NCBI GenBank assembly: GCA_026400425.1
Contig: JAPLPC010000575.1
Location: 17,002-33,774, forward strand
Length of the DNA stretch: 16,773 nt
Origin: Hyphomicrobiales bacterium
GTDB taxonomy: Bacteria; Pseudomonadota; Alphaproteobacteria; Rhizobiales; Xanthobacteraceae
Direction: 5' to 3'
The notes under the pieces were generated by a model. The model was not told the DNA's origin. It saw nothing but the letters and a program-made list of their open reading frames with translations, and ran no database searches. Below, piece after piece: positions 1 to 6,623 of the stretch; within the stretch, counting starts at the first letter, position 1; every line of letters begins with the position of its first letter. Position numbers and translations under genes: made by a program.

Positions 1-16
1 CCGGCGCTACGCGCCA

Positions 17-40
17 CCCTCCCCCGCAAGCGGGAGAGGG
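17..40. repeat. GC-rich intergenic hairpin
   Basis: CCCTC-C-CCCGC at 17-27 pairs with GCGGG-A-GAGGG at 30-40 around a two-base loop, with one internal mismatch. It lies just past the stop codon of the minus-strand emrB gene and may help terminate that operon, but no T-run follows. Hairpins of this C-rich type are common between genes in Bradyrhizobium relatives (general knowledge), and a similar one occurs here at 15021-15047. Confidence 0.5.
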
Positions 41-63
41 GTGCCACCGGCCCTACGCTCCAA

Positions 64-1498
64 CTACTCCATCACCGCCGGATGATCGTCGCCGGGCTTG
101 GCCGCCTGCGCGCGCAGCGTCGCTTTCGACGAGCCGATGATCAGGGCCATCGGGATCGCGGCCAGCGTCACCAGCATGATCAGCTGATAATCGAGCCCGA
201 ACGCGATGATGGTCGCCTGCAGCGTTACGATGGCATCCATCATGGCGCGGCCGGTGTCGGTGGCCAGATTGATCGCCCCCGTCACATTCGGCATCTGCAG
301 CGCATTGTTGAACGGCGTGATGTGCTCCACCAGCACCGCATGCGCCATCCGCGTTCCCGACGTCAGATTCGCGATCACGATGGAGATCCCCGCAGATGAT
401 TGGGCAGCGTCAGGAATGCCACCGTCGATAGCGGCACGAACACCAATCCAAGCCCGAATCCCTGCGCGACGCTGACGACGACGAATTCCGTCACGCCGGT
501 CTGGTCGGTCCATTTCGCGGTGAAATACATCGACACCGTCAACAGCCCCATGCCCGCCATGATCAGCGTTCGGGCCTCGATATATTTCATCATGCGGCCG
601 ACCAGCATCATCGCCACGAAGGTGCCGGAGCCGCGCGTCGCCAACAACAAGCCGGCAGTGAGGATCGGATAGCCGATCACGTTCTGCAAAAACGGCGACG
701 ACAGCGACATGGTCGAATACAGCACCAGCCCCATCACACACATGAAGATGCAGCCGCCGACGAAGTTCTTGTCCTTGAAGATGGCGAACTGGATGAACGG
801 CCGCGACGTGGTGAAAGAGTGTGCGAAGAAATAATAGAAGCCGACCACGGCGACGATCGCCCCAGCGCGAGAAAGCCGAACCAGTCGAACTTCATCTTCA
901 GGTTCAGCTCGGTCTCGTCCATGAACACCATCAGGCCGGCCACCGTGACGATGCCGAAGGGCAGATTGACGAAGAACACCCAGTGCCAGGAATAGGTCTC
1001 GGTGAGCCAGGCGCCGAGCGACGGCCCCATGATCGGGCCGAGCATCACGCCCATGCCCCAGATCGACATCGCCTTGGCGCGCTCGTGCACCGCATACATG
1101 TCGAGCATCACGGTCTGCGACAGCGGCACCAGCGCCGCACCGAACACGCCCTGCAGCAGCCGGAAGCCGACCATCTGGGTAATGTCCTGCGCAAGACCAC
1201 ACAGCACGGATGCAAGAGTGAAGCCGGCGGCGCAGACGATGAACACTTTCTTGCGGCCGAAGCGATTGGCGACGAAGCCGACCGGCGCGGTCATGATCGC
1301 GGCGGCGACGATATAGGACGTCAGCACCCAGTTGACCTGATCCTGCGACGCCGACAGCGTGCCCTGCATGTAAGGCAATGCGACATTGGCGATGGTGGTG
1401 TCGAGCGCCTGCATGATGGTCGCGGTCATCGCGCATGCGGTCACCATCACGCGCTGAAACCCCGGTGTGGTGCTGGATGTAGCCGCCGACGTGCCCAT
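64..1498 (-). pseudogene. emrB: EmrB/DHA2-type MFS multidrug efflux permease, broken by two frame shifts
   Basis: This is the inner-membrane proton-driven permease of an EmrAB-type efflux pump (DHA2 family, normally about 500 residues and 14 helices). The ATG at 1496-1498 opens MGTSAATSS, followed by an early-helix motif MQALDTTIANVALPYMQG and the motif A-like stretch GFVANRFGRKKVF. The frame is intact to FDWFGFLALG near position 865. It then continues in another frame (GAIVAVVGFYYFFAHS through AFLTLPNHLRG, near 390) and finishes in a third (GISIVIANLTSG to the stop at 64). At each junction a conserved stretch expected from the family is absent: roughly 25 residues at the first and 15 at the second, estimated from memory of homologs. 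These therefore look like short deletions rather than single-base slips. If real, the pump lacks a working permease. The start overlaps the end of emrA by 52 nt. The family call is secure; whether the damage is biological or from assembly is unknown. Confidence 0.85.
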
Positions 1499-2595
1499 GC
1501 GCGATGCTCGGTATCGATGGTCGTATAGGTGCTCATGCCGGCTTTGAGCTTCTTCACAGCCGGGTCGCTGTAATCGAGATAGATCCGCACCGGCACCCGC
1601 TGCACGACTTTCACGAAATTGCCGGTGGCATTCTGCGGCGGCAGGATCGCGAATTGCGCGCCGGTGCCGGGCGAGAGCGAGCCGACGGTGCCCTGGAATG
1701 CGTGGTTCGGAAAGGCATCGACCTCGATATCGACCTTCTGGCCGGTCGTCACATAGGTCAGGTCGGATTCCTTCATATTCGCATCGACCCACGGCCTGCT
1801 GTCGTCGATCACCGTCAGCACCGGCGTGCCGGCCATCGCATAGCGCCCAAGCTGGATGTTATCGACCTGGGTGGCGACACCGGCGATCGGCGCCTTCAGC
1901 ACGGTATGGTCGAGATTGCGCTGCGCCTGATCCAGCGCCGATTGCGCCTGCGCATAGGGCGGGAATTGCGCCAGCGGCAGATCAGGATTGCCGAGCAGCT
2001 GCGTCTTCGAGTTCCACAATTGCTGCTTCAGCAGCTCGAGCTGTGCGCGTGCAGTCACGAGCTGCGTCGCCGAATTGTCGAGATCGAGCTGCGAGCCGAA
2101 ATTGCTTTTCACCAGCGTCGATTTGCGATCGACGTCGCGCTGCTTGAGATCCACGCCCTGCTGCGCCAGATCCTGCATCTGGCCGTAGATCTTCACATTG
2201 GCGACGAGATTATCGTAGGTCGTCTTCGCCTGCGCCAGCTTCGCCTTGGCTTCGTCCAGCGCAAGCTGGAACGGCACCGGATCGATCTCGAACAGCGTGT
2301 CGCCGGCATTCACATGCTGGCCTTCGCGCACCACCACCTTGTCGACCTTGCCGGAGATATCCGGAGTGATCAGCACCTTTTGCGCGCCGACATAAGCGTC
2401 GTCGGTGCCGACATAGCGGCCGCCGGACAGATAGAACGCGAAGCCGCCGACCAGCACGACGGCCGGCAGCACCACCAGCAATAGCGGCCGGCGATAGCGT
2501 TTGAGCGAACCCGTGATGCCCTGGCGCTCGGTCGTCGTGCCGGCGCCGCCCTCGGGCGCATCCTTGTCGGGGAATTTCAACACGGGCTCAGCCAT
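1447..2595 (-). CDS. emrA: EmrA/HlyD-family membrane fusion protein of a multidrug efflux pump
   Basis: This periplasmic adaptor links the EmrB permease to an outer-membrane channel. It has 382 residues: a short cytoplasmic N-terminus, one membrane anchor at about residues 35-57 (PLLLVVLPAVVLVGGFAFYL), then the hallmark GRYVGTDDAYVGAQKV. A split biotinyl-lipoyl domain follows (ITPDISGKVDKVVVREGQHV, returning as LDHTVLKAPIAGVATQVDN). Between the halves is a long alpha-helical hairpin, about residues 110-215, rich in Ala, Gln and Leu. The beta-barrel part includes PWVDANMKESDLTYV. The start overlaps the marR stop by 8 nt, so the two are probably co-transcribed and translationally coupled. The last 17 or so codons run in another frame across the emrB start and read RAWARRRLHPAPHRGFSA, unlike the usual family tail. 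The original C-terminus may have been lost in another small deletion, but this is less clear than the emrB lesions. Confidence 0.9.
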   Translation of the reverse strand: MAEPVLKFPDKDAPEGGAGTTTERQGITGSLKRYRRPLLLVVLPAVVLVGGFAFYLSGGRYVGTDDAYVGAQKVLITPDISGKVDKVVVREGQHVNAGDTLFEIDPVPFQLALDEAKAKLAQAKTTYDNLVANVKIYGQMQDLAQQGVDLKQRDVDRKSTLVKSNFGSQLDLDNSATQLVTARAQLELLKQQLWNSKTQLLGNPDLPLAQFPPYAQAQSALDQAQRNLDHTVLKAPIAGVATQVDNIQLGRYAMAGTPVLTVIDDSRPWVDANMKESDLTYVTTGQKVDIEVDAFPNHAFQGTVGSLSPGTGAQFAILPPQNATGNFVKVVQRVPVRIYLDYSDPAVKKLKAGMSTYTTIDTEHRAWARRRLHPAPHRGFSA

Positions 2596-3067
2596 ACGCC
2601 TGTTCCTTGGTCTTGGCGGCTGCGGGGTTCAGCGCAGCGCGGATATTGTCTTTGATGGTTTCGAGATGCTCGACGAGCTGATGCATGTCGGCTTCGCTCA
2701 CGCCGGCAAACGCGACCTGCATCAGGTCGCCGCGCAGCACTGCCAGTTTCGCCATCAGCGGCCGTGCAGCCTCGGTAAGATAAAGCCGCTTGATGCGGCG
2801 GTCGGTCTCGTCGTTGCGGCGTTCGATCAAGCCGCTGTCACAGAGCTTGTCGATCAGCCGCGTCAGGCTGATGGGCGCCATCTCCATGGCGTCGGCCAGA
2901 TCGGTCTGTTTCGTGCCCTCGTGACGCTCGACCTTGGCCAGCACCGCCCATTGGGCGCGGGTCATGCCGAGATGGCGCGCTTCCTTGTCGGCGAGTTGCC
3001 GCAACATGCGCTGGGTCTCGAACAGAGCGGAGAGGAAATCGTTGCCAGTTTCTGGCTGGGAGGACAT
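2588..3067 (-). CDS. MarR-family transcriptional regulator of the efflux operon
   Basis: This 159-residue protein has the usual MarR length and shape. It has an N-terminal dimerisation helix, then a winged helix-turn-helix at about residues 34-100. The recognisable elements are MTRAQWAVLAKVERHEG, the recognition region MAPISLTRLIDKLCDSGLIE, and the wing RRNDETDRRIKRLYLT with the conserved D-x-R-(R). The ATG at 3065-3067 is preceded by AAGGAG at 3076-3081 with 8-nt spacing, a strong ribosome site. It is the first gene of a marR-emrA-emrB operon, so the likely role is a repressor released by toxic ligands, which then lets the pump be made. The perfect palindrome at 3095-3108, 27 nt upstream, is the obvious binding-site candidate and suggests autoregulation. 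Family is certain; ligand and mode are inferred from context. Confidence 0.92.
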   Translation of the reverse strand: MSSQPETGNDFLSALFETQRMLRQLADKEARHLGMTRAQWAVLAKVERHEGTKQTDLADAMEMAPISLTRLIDKLCDSGLIERRNDETDRRIKRLYLTEAARPLMAKLAVLRGDLMQVAFAGVSEADMHQLVEHLETIKDNIRAALNPAAAKTKEQAYG

Positions 3068-3094
3068 CGCGGGCGCTCCTTAAGCCTGCGTAAA

Positions 3095-3108
3095 ATAAGC
3101 TAGCTTAT
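3095..3108. promoter_or_regulatory. Candidate MarR operator (perfect palindrome)
   Basis: ATAAGCTAGCTTAT is a perfect 14-bp palindrome, AT-rich in an otherwise GC-rich window. It sits between the divergent marR (start 3067) and the zur-like gene (start 3239). MarR proteins bind short AT-rich inverted repeats of about this size near their own promoters, so this is the best operator candidate for the efflux operon. Binding is inferred. Confidence 0.6.
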
Positions 3109-3238
3109 GATCTCGACCACCCGTTGCGGTGTGCTCCAGACATGCGCGAGACGCATGGACCTGCCTTTTCAACCTCTTTTCAAAAACCTGCGGCCCGCCG
3201 CCATGGGCGAACGGACGTGCAGGCATTACATTGCTCCC

Positions 3239-3724
3239 ATGAACGCGCCAACACCCACTTTTCCGGCCCCCGACCATGATCACGACCGCTGTACCGCGGA
3301 CGCGATGCATCATGCCGAGCAGGTGTGCGCCCGGCGTGCCCAGAAGCTGACCCCGATCCGTCGTCAGGTGTTCGAGGCTCTGCTCGCCAGCCACCGTCCG
3401 CTCGGCGCCTACGAGATCATCGAGGAACTCGCCAAGACGGTGACGCGTCCGGCACCGATCACGATTTATCGGGCCCTCGATTTCCTGATGGCCAACGATC
3501 TGGTGCATCGGATCGAGAGCCGGAACGCGTTTCTCGCCTGCGTTCACGACCATGGCGCGACGTCGATGGTCGCGTTCCTGATCTGCGACCAATGCGGATC
3601 GGTCGGCGAGGTGCCGGCCACGCAGCTGGCGCAGAGCCTCAATGACGCCGCACGCTTGACAGGCTTCACGCCGAAGCTCTCAGTGGTCGAGATCACGGGC
3701 ACATGCGCGCACTGCCAGGCCTGA
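3239..3724 (+). CDS. zur: Fur-superfamily metal regulator, probably Zur (zinc uptake regulator)
   Basis: This is a metal-sensing DNA-binding repressor of the Fur superfamily. From the ATG at 3239 it has 161 residues, the usual family length. The N-terminal part is rich in metal-binding residues (DHDHDRC, MHHAEQVC). A winged helix follows: QKLTPIRRQVFEALLASHRP, then GAYEIIEELAKT and the recognition helix APITIYRALDFLMANDLVHR. The dimerisation and metal domain carries NAFLACVHDHG and two Cys pairs, CDQC and the C-terminal CAHC, which would hold structural zinc. These features resemble alphaproteobacterial Zur more than iron-sensing Fur. The frame stays open upstream to 3107, but that extension is Arg/Cys-rich with no family resemblance, so the shorter start was preferred even though its ribosome site is weak. 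No zinc-uptake gene lies beside it. Fur-superfamily membership is firm; Zur specificity is likely. Confidence 0.85.
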   Translation: MNAPTPTFPAPDHDHDRCTADAMHHAEQVCARRAQKLTPIRRQVFEALLASHRPLGAYEIIEELAKTVTRPAPITIYRALDFLMANDLVHRIESRNAFLACVHDHGATSMVAFLICDQCGSVGEVPATQLAQSLNDAARLTGFTPKLSVVEITGTCAHCQA

Positions 3725-3765
3725 GCACTCCATAACAACACGGCGGCAAGCCGGACCGAGGCCAG

Positions 3766-4716
3766 ATGTCTGCAGATGCAAGCCCTTCCCCGCCCGGCGG
3801 GCGACCGCTTACCGCCGGCGCCATCGCGCTGGTGCTGATGTTGTGCCTGACCTGGGGCTTCAACCAGATCGCCATCAAACTGGTGCTGCGTGAGATCCCG
3901 CCCTACACGCAGGCCGCCATTCGCTCCGCCGGTGCGCTTCTGGTGATCCTCGCCATCGCCTGGTTTCGTGGCGTCAGACTGTTCGAGCGCGATGGCACGC
4001 TTGGCGCTGGCCTGTTCGTCGGCGCGATCTTCGGCGTCGAGTTCCTGGTGATCTTTCACGGACTTGAACTGACGACCGCCAGCCGCGCCGTGGTCTTTCT
4101 GTATACGATGCCGTTCTTTGTCGCCCTTGGTGCTTACCAGTTCCTTGGCGAACGGCTCCGGGTGGCGCAATGGGCCGGCCTGGCCGTGAGTTTCGCCGGT
4201 GTCGCGGTGGCGATCGGCGTTCCGCAGGCGAATGTCACGTCGAGCGTCCTGCTCGGCGACCTCTTCATGATCTTCGGCGCCGCCATGTGGGCCGCGACAA
4301 CCCTGGTGGTGAAACGCACAAAATTGATCACAGTCGCGCCCGAGAAGGCACTGGGATACCAGGTCGGCCTGTCGATCCCGATTCTCGCTTTCGGCGCCCT
4401 GATCGCCGGCGAGCGGATCCCCGCGGTTCCCGGCGCGCTGACCATCTCGCTTGTGGCATTTCAGGCATTCTGGGTGGTCGGGCTCACCTTTTTGCTCTGG
4501 TTCAGCCTGATCAAGACGTACTCCGCCAGCAAATTGGCGGCTTTCACCTTCATCACCCCTTTATTCGGCGTCGTGGGAGGCTATCTGATCCTGGGAGATC
4601 AGCTCACCCCCGCCTTCGGGCTGGCAGCGCTGTTGGTGATTACCGGGCTGGTTCTCGTTAACCGACCGGCCCGCACCGCGGTCACTGATCCATTGCTGAA
4701 TGTCACCAAAACCTGA
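3766..4716 (+). CDS. EamA/DMT-superfamily inner-membrane transporter
   Basis: This 316-residue drug/metabolite-type transporter has the two tandem EamA repeats of the family, about residues 17-150 and 162-300, giving some ten membrane helices. Visible signatures are LTWGFNQIAIKLVLREIPPY at the start of repeat one, FLYTMPFFVALGAYQFLGER at its end, and FITPLFGVVGGYLILGDQLT near the end of repeat two. The ATG at 3766 follows a GAGG ribosome site. The stop is 13 nt before the ispG start, so the two may be co-transcribed. Family members export amino acids, metabolites or drugs; the substrate cannot be read from this sequence, and the link to ispG or to the upstream regulator is positional only. 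Confidence 0.9.
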   Translation: MSADASPSPPGGRPLTAGAIALVLMLCLTWGFNQIAIKLVLREIPPYTQAAIRSAGALLVILAIAWFRGVRLFERDGTLGAGLFVGAIFGVEFLVIFHGLELTTASRAVVFLYTMPFFVALGAYQFLGERLRVAQWAGLAVSFAGVAVAIGVPQANVTSSVLLGDLFMIFGAAMWAATTLVVKRTKLITVAPEKALGYQVGLSIPILAFGALIAGERIPAVPGALTISLVAFQAFWVVGLTFLLWFSLIKTYSASKLAAFTFITPLFGVVGGYLILGDQLTPAFGLAALLVITGLVLVNRPARTAVTDPLLNVTKT

Positions 4717-4729
4717 TATTCGAGACCCC

Positions 4730-6013
4730 ATGAACAAGTTCGAAATTCCGCAGGATGTCGCCGGCCCGGCGCCGCGACACCACACCACCCAGGTCATGGT
4801 CGGCAATGTCGCCGTCGGCGGCGGCGCGCCGATCGTCGTGCAGTCGATGACCAACACCGACACCGCAGACATTCAGGGCACCATCGACCAGGTCGCCGCG
4901 CTGTCGCGCGCCGGCTCGGAGATGGTCCGCATCACCGTCGATCGCGACGAGGCTGCGGCCGCCGTGCCGCATATCCGCGAAGCGCTCGACAAGCAGGGCA
5001 TCACCACGCCGCTGATCGGCGACTTCCATTATATCGGCCACAAGCTGCTGGCCGAATATCCGGCCTGTGCCGCGGCGCTCGACAAGTATCGCATCAATCC
5101 CGGCAATGTCGGCTTCAAGAACAAGCGCGACAGCCAGTTCGCCGACATCATCGAGATCGCGAACAAGAACAACAAGGCCGTCCGCATCGGCGCCAATTGG
5201 GGCTCGCTCGATCAGGAACTGCTGACCAAGCTGATGGACGAGAATGCGCTGATGGCGCAGCCGAAGGACGTGCGTGCCGTCACGCGCGAAGCGATGGTGC
5301 AGTCGGCATTGCTGTCGGCGGCCCGCGCCGAAGAGCTCGGCATGCCGAAGAACAAGATGATCCTGTCGGCCAAGGTGTCGGCGGTGCAGGACCTCATCGC
5401 CGTGTACCAGACGCTGGCGTCGCGGTCCGACTATGCGATCCATCTCGGCCTCACCGAAGCCGGCATGGGCTCCAAGGGCATCGTGGCGTCGTCGGCCGCG
5501 CTCGGCATTCTGCTGCAGCAGGGCATCGGCGACACCATCCGCATCTCGCTGACGCCGGAGCCCGGCGGCGACCGCACGCTGGAAGTGCAGGTCGCGCAGG
5601 AATTGCTGCAGACCATGGGCTTCCGCACCTTCGTGCCGCTGGTTGCCGCCTGCCCCGGCTGCGGCCGTACCACCTCGACCACGTTCCAGGAACTGGCGCG
5701 CTCGATCCAGGATTTCATTCGCGACTCGATGCCAGGCTGGAAGACGCAGTATCCGGGCGTCGAGAACCTCAACGTCGCGGTCATGGGCTGCATCGTCAAC
5801 GGTCCCGGCGAATCCAAGCACGCCAATATCGGCATCTCGCTGCCCGGCACCGGCGAAACACCAGCTGCGCCCGTGTTCGTCGACGGCGAGAAATTCCGCA
5901 CCCTGCGCGGCCCGAGCATCGCGGCCGACTTCAAGGCGCTGGTGATCGACTATATCGACCAGCGCTACGGCGCGAATGCGAAGACACCGGAGATCGTGAC
6001 CGCGGCAGAGTAA
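4730..6013 (+). CDS. ispG: 4-hydroxy-3-methylbut-2-en-1-yl diphosphate synthase (IspG/GcpE)
   Basis: IspG is a cytosolic [4Fe-4S] enzyme that reductively converts ME-cPP to HMBPP, the penultimate step of the MEP isoprenoid pathway. From this start it has 427 residues. The TIM-barrel part begins with the strongly conserved GGGAPIVVQSMTNTDTAD and contains PLIGDFHYIGHKLL, YRINPGNVGFKNK and VRIGANWGSLD. The iron-sulfur ligands are visible as C308 and C311 (ACPGCGRTTST), C354 (GCIVNGPGES) and E361. The C-terminal domain carries the longer insert seen in alphaproteobacterial forms. An in-frame ATG at 4700 would overlap the eamA stop by 17 nt. The ATG at 4730 was preferred because MNKFEIPQ resembles related N-termini. 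The gene is intact and ends in a strong terminator. It shares the pathway with ispA at 9040-9966. Confidence 0.97.
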   Translation: MNKFEIPQDVAGPAPRHHTTQVMVGNVAVGGGAPIVVQSMTNTDTADIQGTIDQVAALSRAGSEMVRITVDRDEAAAAVPHIREALDKQGITTPLIGDFHYIGHKLLAEYPACAAALDKYRINPGNVGFKNKRDSQFADIIEIANKNNKAVRIGANWGSLDQELLTKLMDENALMAQPKDVRAVTREAMVQSALLSAARAEELGMPKNKMILSAKVSAVQDLIAVYQTLASRSDYAIHLGLTEAGMGSKGIVASSAALGILLQQGIGDTIRISLTPEPGGDRTLEVQVAQELLQTMGFRTFVPLVAACPGCGRTTSTTFQELARSIQDFIRDSMPGWKTQYPGVENLNVAVMGCIVNGPGESKHANIGISLPGTGETPAAPVFVDGEKFRTLRGPSIAADFKALVIDYIDQRYGANAKTPEIVTAAE

Positions 6014-6037
6014 GCCCGGCACATCATCGACCAAAAA

Positions 6038-6343
6038 TCAGCCGGCGCGCGGATCATCCGCCGCCGGCTTTTTTCGTGCGGTGTGGCGGACGTTGAGTAT
6101 CTGGACTTCGTCAGCAGTGAGGTCGATGCTGTAGATCACGACATAAGGATAGTTCACTACCGACAGCTTTCTTATCCCGGCACGCTTGATATCAGTGCCG
6201 CTGAAGGGAAATTGTCCAAGAGTTTCTGCCCGATCGACAATGCGTCGCGCAACCGTCTTCGCTGACGATGGACTGTTGCGAAGAATGTAGACGAAAATTT
6301 CTTCAAGTTCGCTGGCCGCAGTGTCAGACCAGCGCACCTTCAT
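6038..6343 (-). CDS. ParE/RelE-superfamily toxin
   Basis: This 101-residue toxin belongs to a type II toxin-antitoxin pair. The ParE pattern is clear: VRWSDTAASELEEIFVYI near the N-terminus, an alpha-helical middle (SAKTVARRIVDRAETL), FPFSGTD, then RKLSVVNYPYVVIYSID and the closing QILNVRHTARKKP. ParE members poison DNA gyrase and RelE members cut ribosome-bound mRNA; the sequence looks more ParE-like, but the target is not provable here. The ATG overlaps the antitoxin stop by 4 nt (ATGA), the usual coupled arrangement. Its last codons (PAADDPRAG) are encoded by the hairpin that terminates ispG from the opposite strand. Bases around the pair are visibly more AT-rich than the neighbours, which hints at acquisition by transfer. 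Confidence 0.88.
   Translation of the reverse strand: MKVRWSDTAASELEEIFVYILRNSPSSAKTVARRIVDRAETLGQFPFSGTDIKRAGIRKLSVVNYPYVVIYSIDLTADEVQILNVRHTARKKPAADDPRAG
6040..6074. terminator. Rho-independent terminator of ispG, probably working in both directions
   Basis: AGCCGGCG at 6040-6047 pairs with CGCCGGCT at 6062-6069, and GCGGA at 6049-6053 pairs with TCCGC at 6057-6061. The result is a 13-bp stem with one bulged C and a three-base loop. T6 follows at 6069-6074 for plus-strand transcripts. On the other side A5 at 6033-6037 gives a T5 run for minus-strand transcripts, so the hairpin can also stop the toxin operon. The toxin stop codon (6038-6040) sits at its foot. Confidence 0.9.
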
Positions 6344-6570
6344 TTGAAGTAGCGGTTAAAGAGCGCCTCGATGGTCCCGTCCGGGGCAAAACGGCCAGCT
6401 TTAACGTCAGCTAGACTACGATCCAGCGCGGCAAGATCCTCCGCGGTGAGCTCATATTCACTGAGATGCCTCGACTCGACATCGGCAATAAAAACGGCGA
6501 GCTCTTCCTGAGCCTCCTCAGGCCAAGCTGAAACCCGCTCCAATAACTTTTCCAGTCCTGCTCTGGTCAT
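6340..6570 (-). CDS. Antitoxin partner of the ParE-type toxin
   Basis: This small acidic protein of 76 residues lies directly upstream of the toxin and overlaps it by 4 nt. It begins MTRAGLEKLLERVSAWPEEA and ends GTIEALFNRYFK. The middle AEDLAALDRSLADVKAGRF matches a pattern seen in small rhizobial antitoxins paired with ParE toxins. I do not recognise a classical ribbon-helix-helix ParD fold with certainty. Its presumed role is to bind and neutralise the toxin and to repress the operon. No clear Shine-Dalgarno precedes the ATG at 6568-6570, and a palindrome lies just 4 nt upstream, so the start could be leaderless or weakly translated. Readthrough from the antiporter gene, only 53 nt upstream on the same strand, could also express it. 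Confidence 0.8.
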   Translation of the reverse strand: MTRAGLEKLLERVSAWPEEAQEELAVFIADVESRHLSEYELTAEDLAALDRSLADVKAGRFAPDGTIEALFNRYFK

Positions 6571-6574
6571 TGCA

Positions 6575-6595
6575 GCAGAATAGCAGATCTTCTGC
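6575..6595. promoter_or_regulatory. Candidate operator of the toxin-antitoxin operon
   Basis: GCAGAA at 6575-6580 and TTCTGC at 6590-6595 form inverted arms with a 9-nt spacer. A second nested pair, GCAGA-TCT-TCTGC, spans 6583-6595. The site lies immediately before the antitoxin start at 6570. Antitoxins usually repress their own promoter through such palindromes; the assignment is positional. Confidence 0.45.
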
Positions 6596-6623
6596 CTGGT
6601 GGCATCACATCAAATCGCCCGTC

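Noticed and set aside
734..1792. Longer emrB start extending back to 1792
   Set aside because: The upstream part is Arg-rich shadow of emrA; family sequence begins at the ATG at 1498.
1504..2484. 326-codon open frame on the plus strand
   Set aside because: It lies opposite emrA and reflects GC-rich third positions; the minus-strand HlyD-type protein is clear.
4700..4729. Earlier ispG start overlapping the transporter gene
   Set aside because: MSPKPDIRDP is not typical of IspG N-termini, and the ATG at 4730 gives the expected beginning; the longer form cannot be excluded.
4703..6034. 443-codon open frame on the minus strand
   Set aside because: It is the antisense shadow of ispG, whose plus-strand protein is unmistakable; the minus product is Arg/His/Asp-rich with no family resemblance.
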